Assembly (NCBI RefSeq): GCF_020509005.1
Contig: NC_063025.1
Location: 124,001-188,000 of the forward strand
Source: Fulvia fulva
Lineage: Eukaryota; Ascomycota; Dothideomycetes; Mycosphaerellales; Mycosphaerellaceae
DNA length: 64,000 bases
Direction of reading: 5' to 3'
The position numbers and the translations under genes were made by a program. Under the pieces are notes generated by a model. It made no database searches, had not been told where the DNA came from, and was given only the letters and a program-made list of their open reading frames with translations. Numbering within the stretch: the first letter of the stretch is position 1; every line of letters begins with the position of its first letter. Of this stretch, positions 1-9,992 are shown in pieces.

Positions 1-123
1 AGCATCTACCTACACTAACACCGGCGATACTGTATGTAGATACACGCTATCCCATTGGGTCCTTCTTCGTCTTTTGTGTGATCCGCCGTCTTCCACTGCT
101 GCGCAACTCGTACCTGTTTAACA
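1..123 (+). repeat. Copia 5' LTR, 3' portion
   Basis: Matches 5305-5427 with five differences in 123 bp, all of CpA/TpG versus TpA type. Ends in ACA directly before the primer-binding site. Confidence 0.93.
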
Positions 124-140
124 GGTTATGAGCCCGAGTT
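124..140 (+). other. Copia primer-binding site, internal tRNA-iMet type
   Basis: The 12 bases ggttatgagccc immediately after the LTR are complementary to the anticodon arm of eukaryotic initiator methionine tRNA (GGGCTCATAACC), not to its 3' CCA end. This is the priming mode known for Drosophila copia, which uses a tRNA-iMet half molecule. Complementarity beyond base 135 was not checked against a fungal tRNA. Confidence 0.7.
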
Positions 141-630
141 AGCAACTCGGTGTTTCACCCTCGACAAAGTCGTATTGGAGTTATTCCTCTTCAGAACAAA
201 AGGAAGGCAGACTGGAGGCCGCACCCGCATTGCACAGGAAGCTACAGCCGCGCTGTAGGTGCATATAAGACGTGAAAGAGCCTAGTGAGGCACTGTCAGA
301 CTCCGAGTCAGGGAGCCTGTGCCAATACCTCAGACAAGTGGGCGAGCTTACTGAGAAGAGTCGCTCTCCGGACATCGCGTTCGCATCGACTAACTGTTCA
401 TTCTGAGAGAGCCGCAGTGTCTCAGAAACCCCCTCTGCTGAGAGAGTTACGCTACAGTGTCTCAGCACCAACACGATCCTTACCGACCGACTTTCCTCCT
501 CTTCCCGGCGGATAGCCATCCTCTCCGCTATCAACCTCGCGTTCGGTTTATCCCATTTCGATCCGATCGCGTACGACCGAATACATCCTTTTACCTGAGG
601 GCAGCCAACCTGTCCCTCAACTTACAAAAA

Positions 631-1584
631 ATGGAGAACGAGACTGGGTTCATAAGAAAGAGAGCAGCACCTCTTCTGACAAGAGAGAACCACGAAACAT
701 GGTTCAAGCTGATGAGAATACACCTGGTATCAAAGCAGGTTGACTGGGTCCTCGAAGACATCATCACGGACATTCCCGCTGCAACCCCATCTATAGCGAC
801 ACCCTCTGCATCATCGGAGTCATCCCTTCCTTTGGATCAAGCGATAAGGAAGGCATCGTACAGACGGCACAATGCAACGGCCCTGTATGAGATGTACATC
901 TGTCTGTCGACAGATGACCAAGAGATGACATACGAGATCCGGCATGCGAAGGAGTTGTGGGAATGGGCTGAAGCTAAATATAAGAGAAGACTTCTCGCTA
1001 CTGGAAGAAGTTTGCTTCAGCAATACACCAATTTCGTGATGACAGAAGACCAGTCTATAGATGATGCCTGGCAGGAGCTTAGCTCAATTGCAAGGAGGGC
1101 TGTTTCAATCTCGCCTCAGTTCCAAGACATCAAGACTGAGGACAGAAAGATCCAGCAACTCTTAGCAGCTCTGCCAGACTCATTTGGCTCAATTCGCGAT
1201 GCAATTGATGCCCAGGTGAATCTCTCTCCACAAGACATTCTTGCAATTCTTGGGGAGAAGCAAGAATCAATGATTCATCAAGGGACAGCCATGTTTGCTA
1301 AGAAGGGTTTCCAGGGCAAGCTCACGTGCCATCTCTGCGGTGGTGACCATTTTATGAGCAAGTGCCCACACCTTTCTGCAGCTCAGCAGGCTGTTAGGAA
1401 CAAGGACAAACTAGCTAGGGTTACCTACCCTGCTAAGAGACAACCGTCACCACCTCGTAGGAGGTCATCATCACCAAACCTTCGTGATGTCCTCAAGGTG
1501 ATGACGGACCTTGCAAAGCAGATGAAGGAGAGCCGCAAGCCAAAGGCCTCCTCTAGTAAGCCTGCAAGGGCCCATGCGACCTAG
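631..1584 (+). CDS. Copia Gag (capsid/nucleocapsid)
   Basis: Structural protein of the retrotransposon particle, 317 residues from the ATG at 631. The reading frame is open further upstream, but that part is leader sequence, and the MENETGF start fits Copia Gag N-termini. The central region (NHETWFKLMRIHL, then an ELWEWAEAKY segment) resembles the UBN2/DUF4219-type Copia Gag domain. A zinc knuckle lies near residues 231-243, CHLCGGDHFMSKC, with spacing CX2CX3HX4C, one residue shorter than the usual CX2CX4HX4C. A basic, serine-rich tail follows. The frame ends at TAG 1582-1584 and pol continues in the same frame with no other stop, so Gag-Pol would need readthrough of this single codon, or the stop is a fresh mutation. 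Confidence 0.9.
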   Translation: MENETGFIRKRAAPLLTRENHETWFKLMRIHLVSKQVDWVLEDIITDIPAATPSIATPSASSESSLPLDQAIRKASYRRHNATALYEMYICLSTDDQEMTYEIRHAKELWEWAEAKYKRRLLATGRSLLQQYTNFVMTEDQSIDDAWQELSSIARRAVSISPQFQDIKTEDRKIQQLLAALPDSFGSIRDAIDAQVNLSPQDILAILGEKQESMIHQGTAMFAKKGFQGKLTCHLCGGDHFMSKCPHLSAAQQAVRNKDKLARVTYPAKRQPSPPRRRSSSPNLRDVLKVMTDLAKQMKESRKPKASSSKPARAHAT

Positions 1585-4500
1585 GAAGACGCATCAGACC
1601 CTGAGATACCATCAGAAGATGATGATGTTGATGAGGTTGCCCATTCCACTGTGGAAGCCAAAGGCAAGTACCCCTCGTCCGAGTGGTTGCTTGACTCTTG
1701 TGCATCATCACATATGACTGACCAAGATTCACTATTCAGGACACTGAAGCCTCTTCAAAAGAGGAAGTGGATCAAGGTTGGGGGTGGCTATCTACAAGCT
1801 ACACATATGGGAAGTGCAGTAATAGGTGGTCCTTCTAGAAAGCAAATTGTCTTAGAAAATGTCCTGTTTGTTCCTGGCCTTGGAGTTAGTCTTGTTTCGT
1901 GGAATCAGTTCAGCCAACAGTTTGCTGTCCAACCACCCAGTTTCACCCTAAAATCCTTGTCTGGTAAACCCGTTGTCCAGACCAAACTTCGAGGAGGAGT
2001 ACCGTTTATCCACTCGATCTCGGAAATTCTTGAGCCACAGCATGCTGGCATACTCTCTCAAGAACGTGACGGTACCGCTATGGCTAACACTGAGTCCGAA
2101 GATCAGTGGGAGCTATGGCATAGAAGATGTGCACACCTTGGCAAGGGACTGCTAAGAAACCTGCATAGAGTCACTGACAAGAAAGATCCCATTCCTGTTC
2201 CTTCTGAACACCAGAATTGCAAGGTCTGCTCCCTTGCAAACATGAGGAAGTTCAAAGGACCTGCCACAGAGAGGAAAGGGGAGAGGCTGGCCCTCATCTC
2301 CATTGACATCTGTGGGCCTTTTCAGGGCGCAGTCTCTAGGCTAGGATACAAATATTGGCTTGAGATTGTAGACAACTTCTCTAGGAAGAAGTGGGTAATC
2401 CCTTTGAAGGCCAGGAGCGACGCTCCTGCAGCCCTACGGGATTGGAAGGTCCAGGCAGAACGGCAGTCAAGGTGCTTTCTGTCTGCGATCCGCAGTGATG
2501 GTGCAAAGGAAATTCTCGCCTTGCTAAAAGAGTGGGAGAAGGAGTTTGGCACTCAGATGGACACAACTGATGCCTACAACTCTCTTCAAAATGGACCTGT
2601 GGAAAGGTCAATTCAAGCCTCTGAGAACACAGTCCGGGCTATGCTTGAAGACTCTGGCATGCCAGTTGAGTTCTGGCCAGAAGCTTTGCAAGCACAGACT
2701 GTGATCAGAAACAGACTGCCTAATGGTCCGATCATTGATGGTATTGCTCTTTCACCAGAAGAAGCCTTTACTGGCCAAGTACCGTCAGTCGACCATTTCC
2801 GCGTCTGGGGATGCAAAGCTGTGGTCTATGTAGACCCAAGAGCCCAACCTCAAGGCTTGAGGAGAGACAAGTTGATGAACCGAGGAAAAGAAGCCGTGTT
2901 TGTGGGCTACTCAGAAAACACCACAAAACAATGGCTGTTCTGGGATCCCGACATGAAAGCAATAAAAGCGCATAGTCACGTCGACTGGTTTGAGAATGAG
3001 AAGGGGGGAGATATGGATCTTGGTATCACCTTCACTAACCAGCCGAGTCGAGCGCCACAGCGCAATCCTGTTGGGAGGAAGCCCTTTGGGGCGAAATTTT
3101 CCGATAGGGGATTATCAGAGACACCGTTACGAAGGCCAGGAGAAAATATTGAGGCGGTTTCAACACTGTCGAAGGCCGATAACGGTGGATCTATACAGAA
3201 CCTACCCAAGTCATCAACACCACAGCAACCGCTGTTTGTGCAACTTCCCCCTCCCCCAAAGGACATTGGGGAATACCAGAAGTTTGGAGATCAGGGTACT
3301 CCAATGAAAGAAAAAGAAGATGTCGTTCAGTTCGACCCATCCGAACACCCAGCGCCACCTCAGGTTGCAGGCAACAAGAGGTCAAGGGGGGACGGAGATG
3401 ATAACTCTGAAGAGCATGAGGCTAAACACCATAAGGCTCTTATCGCCCAGATGTTCCATCTAGACCCTACAATGAGCTGGGTAGAGGAGATTCTGAACGA
3501 CGTGGAAGAACATGCATTTGCTGCTGTTGGGCAGGCCATAGCCTATCAGCAGGAAGTGCCAATCCCAAAGTCCTATAAGGCAGCCGTAGGAGACCCCGAA
3601 TGGGGACATATGTGGAGAGAGGCAATCGAGAACGAACTTATTGCCTTAGCAAGCAACAACACCTGGGAAGCAGTTGTACCGCCAAAGGGTGCGAATCTAA
3701 TTACTTCTAGGTGGGTCTTTGATGTGAAAAGAATGATTAGTGGAGCCATTGAGAAGTTCAAGGCAAGACTAGTTGCAAGAGGGTTTTCACAGAAATATGG
3801 GGTTGACTTCGAAGAGACCTTTGCACCTACTGTTAGACATGATACTCTCCGAGTATTCATGGCAGTAGTATGTGAGAGAGATCTCGAGATGCACCTAGTG
3901 GATGTGAATAATGCTTTTACCCAAAGCAGCCTTCTTGAAGACATCTATATGATCCCACCCCCAGGAGTTGAAGCACCTCCAAACATGGTGTTCAAGGTCC
4001 TACGAAGCCTTTATGGGCTTAAGCAAGCAGCTAGAGACTGGAACAAGCTCTGTGTTGCGAAGCTAGAGAAGATTGGATTTACCCAGTCCCAGGTAGATCC
4101 ATGCCTACTTATCCATACGGATAGAGACCTTATGGTCCTTACCCATGTGGATGACATACCCATTGCAGCTCCGAAGCTGTCAGATGTTCAGTGGTTTAAG
4201 GCTGAGCTTGGAAAAGTGTTTAAGATTAAAGATCTTGGTGAACCTACGAAGATCCTTGGAATGAGGATTACAAGAGACAGGTCCCAAGGCACTTTGAAGC
4301 TTGATCAAGGACACTATGTCCACGCCAACTTAGCCAAGATGAACATGGCTAGAGAGAAGGCTACGCCAACCCACTCACCTATGGAGAGCTACGAGCATTT
4401 AGTGCCTACGGCACCTATGGATGAGAGGTGCAACAAACAGGATTACCAGAGCCACAATGGTACCTGGATGTGGCCAATGACAATGACAAGGCCAGACTTA

Positions 4501-5157
4501 GCATTCCCCCTTGGAAGAATTAGCTCATTTGTTGCTGATCCCTCGCAGCAGCATATGAAGGCTTTGAAGAAGCTCTCCCGATACCTGCGGTCGTACCCAG
4601 ACCTAGGTCTTATGTATAGAAAGGGAGGGGGCAATCTCCAGGGATACTCGGACTCTGACTACGCTATGGACAAAGTGGATAGAGTCTCAATTCTGGGATA
4701 CGTGTGGTTCCTTTGTGGATCACCTGTGTCCTGGATGAGTAGGAAGCAGAAGTCTGTTGCAACATCAACAATGGAAGCTGAGTTCATGGCTATGAACGCA
4801 GCCGCAAAGCAGTCACAATTTCTTGCTGCTGTCCTCAGGGAAATGGGGTGCCCAGAACTGGTAGGAAAGAGCTCTTTCCAGCCGAGTGTAAGGGCAAGCA
4901 AGGGCACTGTTGACGAGCTAAGGCCAGTCAAGCTCATGGGTGACAACCAAGCCGCTTTGACACTTGTCAAAGATGCCCATGTGCATGAAAGGTCAAAGCA
5001 TATTGATGTTGCATATAACTATGTCAGACATCTCTGGTGGCAGAAGAAGATTGCAGTGGACTACTGCCATACAAAGGACATGGCTGCTGATGGGTTAACA
5101 AAGCCCCTCAATGGCCAGCAGTTCCAAAACTTTGTAAGGCAGCTCCAGCTTGCGTAA
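1585..5157 (+). CDS. Copia Pol polyprotein (PR-IN-RT-RH)
   Basis: Encodes protease, integrase, reverse transcriptase and RNase H, about 1,190 residues counted from the codon after the gag TAG; there is no ATG near its start, so it is expected as a Gag-Pol fusion. Protease active site DSCASSHM at about 1690-1715. GAG-pre-integrase zinc region at 2110-2270 (WHRRCAHLG, then CKVCSLANM). Integrase DDE at SIDICGPF, IRSDGAKE and NGPVERS (about 2300, 2490, 2600). RT core KARLVARGFSQ, SLYGLKQAARDWN and THVDDI (about 4140), with His where YVDD is commoner. RNase H from GYSDSDYAMD (about 4640), through TMEAEFMA, to KHIDVAYNYVRH and DGLTKPL. All domains are complete, so the enzyme could be active if the gag stop is bypassed. 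Confidence 0.93.
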   Translation, partial: EDASDPEIPSEDDDVDEVAHSTVEAKGKYPSSEWLLDSCASSHMTDQDSLFRTLKPLQKRKWIKVGGGYLQATHMGSAVIGGPSRKQIVLENVLFVPGLGVSLVSWNQFSQQFAVQPPSFTLKSLSGKPVVQTKLRGGVPFIHSISEILEPQHAGILSQERDGTAMANTESEDQWELWHRRCAHLGKGLLRNLHRVTDKKDPIPVPSEHQNCKVCSLANMRKFKGPATERKGERLALISIDICGPFQGAVSRLGYKYWLEIVDNFSRKKWVIPLKARSDAPAALRDWKVQAERQSRCFLSAIRSDGAKEILALLKEWEKEFGTQMDTTDAYNSLQNGPVERSIQASENTVRAMLEDSGMPVEFWPEALQAQTVIRNRLPNGPIIDGIALSPEEAFTGQVPSVDHFRVWGCKAVVYVDPRAQPQGLRRDKLMNRGKEAVFVGYSENTTKQWLFWDPDMKAIKAHSHVDWFENEKGGDMDLGITFTNQPSRAPQRNPVGRKPFGAKFSDRGLSETPLRRPGENIEAVSTLSKADNGGSIQNLPKSSTPQQPLFVQLPPPPKDIGEYQKFGDQGTPMKEKEDVVQFDPSEHPAPPQVAGNKRSRGDGDDNSEEHEAKHHKALIAQMFHLDPTMSWVEEILNDVEEHAFAAVGQAIAYQQEVPIPKSYKAAVGDPEWGHMWREAIENELIALASNNTWEAVVPPKGANLITSRWVFDVKRMISGAIEKFKARLVARGFSQKYGVDFEETFAPTVRHDTLRVFMAVVCERDLEMHLVDVNNAFTQSSLLEDIYMIPPPGVEAPPNMVFKVLRSLYGLKQAARDWNKLCVAKLEKIGFTQSQVDPCLLIHTDRDLMVLTHVDDIPIAAPKLSDVQWFKAELGKVFKIKDLGEPTKILGMRITRDRSQGTLKLDQGHYVHANLAKMNMAREKATPTHSPMESYEHLVPTAPMDERCNKQDYQSHNGTWMWPMTMTRPDLAFPLGRISSFVADPSQQHMKALKKLSRYLRSYPDLGLMYRKGGGNLQGYSDSDYAMDKVDRVSILGYVWFLCGSPVSWMSRKQKSVATSTMEAEFMAMNAAAKQSQFLAAVLREMGCPELVGKSSFQPSVRASKGTVDELRPVKLMGDNQAALTLVKDAHVHERSKHIDVAYNYVRHLWWQKKIAVDYCHTKDMAADGLTKPLNGQQFQNFVRQLQLA

Positions 5158-5192
5158 AGGGATTGTAGGAGACCATGTGGCCTGAGTGGGAG

Positions 5193-5427
5193 TGTTGAGA
5201 ACATACAGGCCGCAGGACAAGCATGTAGGTGTGGGTGTGTCATGTGATAGATCACGTGACTAGGGTTTGCCAGCCCCTATAGGCTGGCAAACATCCGGAC
5301 ACCTAGCATCTACCTACACCAACACCGGCGATACTGTATGTAGATACACGCTATCCCATTGGGTCCTTCTTCGTCTTTTGTGTGATCCGCCGTCTTCTAC
5401 TACTACGCAACTCGTACCTATTTAACA
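5193..5427 (+). repeat. Copia 3' LTR (235 bp)
   Basis: Starts TGTTGAGA right after the purine run GTGGGAG and ends ACA. Its last 123 bp equal the partial 5' LTR at 1-123. Four of the five LTR differences are TpA in this copy, clustered in its last 35 bp next to RIP-saturated flank. Confidence 0.92.
5239..5292 (+). promoter_or_regulatory. Two adjacent palindromes in Copia LTR U3
   Basis: An 11-bp perfect inverted repeat (gtttgccagcc at 5265-5275, ggctggcaaac at 5282-5292) with a 6-bp loop lies just downstream of a second, nearly perfect palindrome (gtcatgtga to tcacgtgac, about 5239-5261). Only the 3' LTR shows this part. A binding site or RNA hairpin role is inference. Confidence 0.45.
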
Positions 5428-6271
5428 AACTACTTGTTTAAGAATTGGTCTAGATTATCAGTAGCTATTATACTTAGCTTAAGCTCTCCGCCGTCGCTCT
5501 TACGCCTAGTAGGCATAATATAGAAGTACTTAGCCCTAGGCCGGTACGCGTATATCCCCTACGCGCGTTAAGAGACGCCCTAGTAGTCTACTTCTTTATC
5601 GTCTATGTCTTCTAGGTTATATAATAAGACGTTTAGCTCCGCCCCTCCTACTATAAGGCTCGCTACTTCTCTAGTAAAGGGCTCTAGTCCGTACCGTACT
5701 AGTGCCTACTTCTTCTTCTCGCGATAGTTTAGGGATTATACTATTATCGATGTCTTATTCTATAGATAGTGACCAAAGTAGTAATCCGATCTAAACGCCA
5801 CCTCGCCTATCTCCTAGAAGATGTTTAGGTTGTACGCTATAAGCTACGGTAGGCTAAAGACGATGTCGTATTCGAGGTCGGTAACGTAGTATAATATTTG
5901 CTCGTAATAATCACCTATAACTACGTCTATAGGGGCCGCGTGTATAATCTGCCGCGTAGTAGCCGTTCTATCTCCTAGTATTAGTCGTCGGCTTTACGTC
6001 AAAGGGATCAGGGGTATTATATATTTACGTATAAATTTCTAGTTAAGAAAGAGAGAGGTAGAAGTAGAATCTATAAGGCCTCGAGCCTTTCTCTATTATA
6101 TCATTACGGGTAACACTATATAAGGGTATATAGCTAGCTATTACTTATCTAGTACGTATGCCGATATCTTAAGCCCCTTACTATAGTCTATTACCGTCTC
6201 TTACGTTCCGTGTCTCTTAATCTTATACTTTTTCTGTCCTAGGAAGTTCGGGTGACCGCTATCTACTACGC

Positions 6272-8392
6272 TTAGGTAGCGGTCGTACTATTTCCCTACC
6301 GCGGATCGGCGGCTAGGGAACTAAGGTTCGCGTTCGGATTCGGCGTAGTATTACGTAGACGCGGTAGGCGATAGTCGCTATCGTACCTATATATTAGGTA
6401 TTTAGGGTTAGTCGATACGTAAGAACCTATACGGTAGCGGTAGTACTTACCCTACTTCTTAAGGTCTTCGCGCTACTTACGGTTAAGCGTAGGTAGGTTC
6501 TATAGATATGTCGGTAGATCCTCCTTCTTCTTAGTACTAGCGTACTATAGTAGGCGCTATACTAAGGCACCTACTATACCGGTAGCGGTACTAGTAACTA
6601 CGTTACCGTTTTTCTAGTTATTCTAGCCGCTATTACTATTCGAGTTACTATTGCCCCGGGGGCGCTCCTTCTACGGGTATAGTCGATCTGTCTCGTAGAA
6701 ACTCTCGTCTAGTACGGTATACTCCTTGATAACGTCTTATATACTATCTAGGCGGCGGTCGACTTCGCGGTCGCCGAAGGTCTTAATAAAGTACTTACGG
6801 TTTAGTCGGTTACGGAATAGTATAAGGTCGGTCTTATCGGTCTATAATATCTAGGCGTGCAACTTCGAGTAGCGGGTATAGAAGGCTATAAAGGTTTCGC
6901 CTTGTTCTTACTTATAGGTAGTAATATTAACTATAGCCTTAGTTCCCTTATTACGTATACTATATTAGCGTGTTATCTAGTCTAATAACTCTTCTCTAGT
7001 CTTAAACTCGTTAAAGGACTACTATCTAGGCATAGGGATCCTCGGCTTAATACTTCGCTAAGGATTACCTTATGTCTACCTATATACGAAACGTAGACTA
7101 TCTACCTTAGTACGGAAGGTTACTATAGTTAGCTTTAGGAGAACACTACTATACTAGCTATCGAAATTAGGGTCGTTATCGTTCTTAAAGTACTTAGGGT
7201 TAGGCACACCCTTACCGATCTCTATACCGCGAGTAAGGGTACGGTTAATAGTAAAGAGACGTTCTAGAAGGTTAACTAGTAGTGTCTAGGTACGGGTATT
7301 ACGTATTCTCGAGTCACGACTATTATTAGGTCCTAGTCGCGGACGGTCGTTATTACGTCCTCGGCTATTATCGCTACGGTTATCGTCGTCTCTATCGTTA
7401 TTACTACTACCGCTACCGCCCCCTCTACTAGTAGCTTCGCGATACCTACGTAATAGCTACTCGAGTAAGGTCTCGCGTAGGTAGGAACGAGAGGGTCGGC
7501 GGCCTAAGCGGCCCCTACCTCCGTTCTATATAGTATCTCCTACCTCAAGCCGAGCCTTTAGGTTATCGACTTCTTATTATAGGGCCTAGTTCTTCGCCTT
7601 AGCATCTTGTGCCTTCTTCTTCTCCTTCTTATAGATCTCGCTAAACTGCTTATATAGGTTATTAGCTTCCTTATATTTCTTCCCTAGCTCTTATAACTTA
7701 GCTAGGTCGTAATCCTTCTTACTATTAAGATCTACTACCATTTTCTATATAACAAGCTCTTCACTTCGTAGTATCTTATAGATACGGTCGTATTCGGTGT
7801 ATAGCGTAGTGTACTAGGTGTTCTAGAGGTCGTTAGCTCGCTCTATTATATCGAGTTGTCTACCCTTAGTAATCGCCGTGTTAACTACTTATAGCACGAA
7901 GTCGTAGGTAGTCTTCGGGTATTAGGATGCAAGGGTCGTAAGGTTGTCTAGGGTAACATTCTAGTATTCGGATACGAGAATGTGTTCTACCTCGTCGAGT
8001 AATAGATACACCTCGTCTAGGTCGCCGCCTAGGTTCTCTTCGAGCTTAAACTCGAACAGTTCTATAAAGTCAATCTTACTACCTTCTTCTTGCTCGAAGG
8101 CCTTCTAGTAAGCTTTATCAATCTCTTGTTATAGCGCGACACCGGTGTCTACTATAACCCGCCGGTTATCGTCCTATATCTAACTCTAAGGAAAAGAGGA
8201 GAGGTCGGGGAAAAGAGATATACGCTACTTACTTTTGCCCTTAGGCTTAGGTAGCGGTAGTATGCCGCCGTTCGCTGTTTATAAAGTTATGTTGTCTAGG
8301 TTCGGGGGAGGCGTAACGGTGCCTATATCCTAACTGTCTACGAGCGCGCGACTACCTACTAATAGTATCGCCGCGTTACGTTCTCTAGGTAT
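6272..8392 (-). pseudogene. Gypsy-1 gag, RIP-killed
   Basis: Collinear with intact gag 11407-13533 (2,121 versus 2,127 bp). The start codon ATG has become ATA (RIP type) and the frame is full of TAG/TAA stops where the intact copy has CAG, TGG or CAA. The frameshift heptamer (atttccc at 6290-6296 on the plus strand) and seven base pairs of the following stem (6254-6260 with 6278-6284) survive. Nonfunctional. Confidence 0.9.
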
Positions 8393-8528
8393 CTACGCGC
8401 TATACGCCTTACCGTGTTCTATGTTCTAATACGGCTCTACGCGTTCTCGAGTTCTATAGTTCTGTCTATTCCTATTATTACGCGTCCCTTACCTAGATCC
8501 GTAATCTAGGTAGTAAGGTAGAACAAAC

Positions 8529-8712
8529 TATAAGGGCGCGCGTACTATAGGGTCCGAATGAGATAGTTATTGTTCTACGAAGCTACGAAAGAGGAGCGCG
8601 AGGCGCGGCGAAGTTATAAAGTAAAGCTAAGCCGCGCTAACCCGATATAGAAGGTCCGCGGTTTAGCCGGGCCGACGTAGCTATAGTAAGGGGTCGCGGG
8701 CTACCCGTGACA
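8529..8712 (-). repeat. Gypsy-1 LTR (minus), RIP-mutated, 184 bp
   Basis: Same length as the intact LTR and aligned end to end; starts tataaggg (intact tgtaaggg) and ends cgtgaca. Confidence 0.93.
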
Positions 8713-9992
8713 CTCTATATATTTACTAATAGGGTATAAGATAACTAGGTAGAATAGCTTTGTCTAGCTTAGTTCGTAATTAATAACTACCTTTCTAAAA
8801 CTACTAGTATATCGCTATTCTACGCTACTTTAGGCTATGACCCTAAGTTTATAGAGCGTATAGACCTAAGCGCTAGAAAAGAGGGAGGACTAACTACTCT
8901 CTAGCGACTAGATACGCGATCGGCTAAAGCCTTTATACGCCGGATTTACGACCTTTATAAGCACCTTTAAGAAAATATACGGATGTTATAAGCTCTCTAA
9001 GCTAAGGTAGTAAACCGCTACTAAAGTATCCCGCTAGACTATAAAGTAGGCGACTAGGTATACCTAAGTACTAAGAACATCCGTACGACTCGACTATCTA
9101 AGAAGCTCGATAGAAGATACGCTAGTCCGTACTAGATTATAGAAGTTATACTAGCTAAGCTCTTATATAAACTAAGATTATCGGACGCTATAGTAGGACT
9201 CGATAACTACTTTTATACCTCGTTACTTTAGCGGGCCGATCATCCCGACTTCCTACTACTTAAAGGCTAGTATCTAGTACTACTACCGCCGATAACTATC
9301 GAGCCCGATACTACCGAAGCCGATATAGTCGCTAATATAGTCGTAACACCTATATATATATATATAAGGTAGAGAAGATCTTAGATATATATACCCGTAA
9401 GCGAGTAGGTAAAGTGAAGAAGGGGTAGAAGCGTAAAGTAGACACTTAGTATAAGGTAAAATAGCTTAGATATTAGAATAAGGAGGATAGTAAGACCTAG
9501 TAACCGGCTAAGAATATGTTTAAACACGCGGCCGCCGCTATTATAGACTTTTACTATAGCCGGCCGGAGTTATCTACGCCTATAGGCTTCGTAGCTCTAT
9601 CTAATTAGGTCCCCCTAAGCATTTCTCGAAGGGAGCCGGTCGCGGATAGGCTAGTTATAGATAGACTAGATATAGATGTATTACTAGACGATAATAAGGT
9701 ATTAGAGGATAATTAGACTTTCGTAAGGTTATAGAGTAGTATAGGCAAGTCGCCGTATAAGATAGATAACGCTAAGAGGACTAAGACGCGTTTTAAGAGG
9801 GGGGGTACTATTACGGGTAGCCCGCGACCCCTTACTATAGCTACGTTAGCCCGGGTAAACCGCGGACCTTCCGTATCGGGTTAGCGCGGCTCGGCTTTAC
9901 TTTATAACTTCGCCGCGCCTCGCGCTCCTCTTTTATAGCTTCGTAGAATAATAACTCTCTTATTCGGACCCTATAGTACGCGCGCCCTTATA
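8713..9992 (+). mobile_element. Gypsy-1 copy, plus strand, RIP-saturated 3' end
   Basis: Collinear with intact positions from about 16817 to 18308: end of the integrase core, GPY/F region, chromodomain, 3' untranslated part and 3' LTR. It begins exactly where the minus-strand Gypsy-1 LTR ends, so that element inserted into this one; its 5' part would be off the left edge. Stops occur throughout and no function remains. Internal deletions relative to the intact element are visible near the end of pol (after about 9600). Confidence 0.92.
9809..9992 (+). repeat. Gypsy-1 3' LTR, RIP-mutated, 184 bp
   Basis: Begins tattacgggtagcc (intact tgtcacgggcagcc) after a GGGGGG polypurine tract and ends gcccttata (intact gcccttaca). 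Confidence 0.93.

Larger units (their letters stand above)
1..5427 (+). mobile_element. Ty1/Copia LTR retrotransposon, nearly intact, 5' LTR truncated by window edge
   Basis: The last 123 bp of the 5' LTR (1-123) align without gaps to the end of the 3' LTR (5305-5427). Between them lie a primer-binding site, gag, and pol in the order protease, integrase, reverse transcriptase, RNase H, which is the Copia order. Coding DNA is not RIP-mutated: more than 1,100 pol codons are open. The element is inserted in a RIP-saturated Gypsy-1 copy; the base after the 3' LTR resumes Gypsy-1 pol sequence (equivalent to about 14378 of the intact copy, opposite strand). The target-site duplication cannot be checked because its left copy lies outside the window. 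Confidence 0.95.
5428..8712 (-). mobile_element. Gypsy-1 copy, minus strand, RIP-saturated, 5' half
   Basis: Reverse complement of the intact Gypsy-1 at 11087-18308 with dense CpA to TpA changes on both strands. It runs from the LTR (8529-8712) through gag into early pol and is cut at 5428 by the Copia insertion; the rest would lie left of the window. It is itself inserted in another Gypsy-1 copy: right of its LTR, at 8713, plus-strand Gypsy-1 pol begins abruptly. Confidence 0.93.

Noticed and set aside
1651..5157. Separate Copia pol start at GTG 1651
   Set aside because: Not an ATG; the frame is open back to the gag TAG, so a Gag-Pol fusion by readthrough, or a former single ORF, is more sensible.
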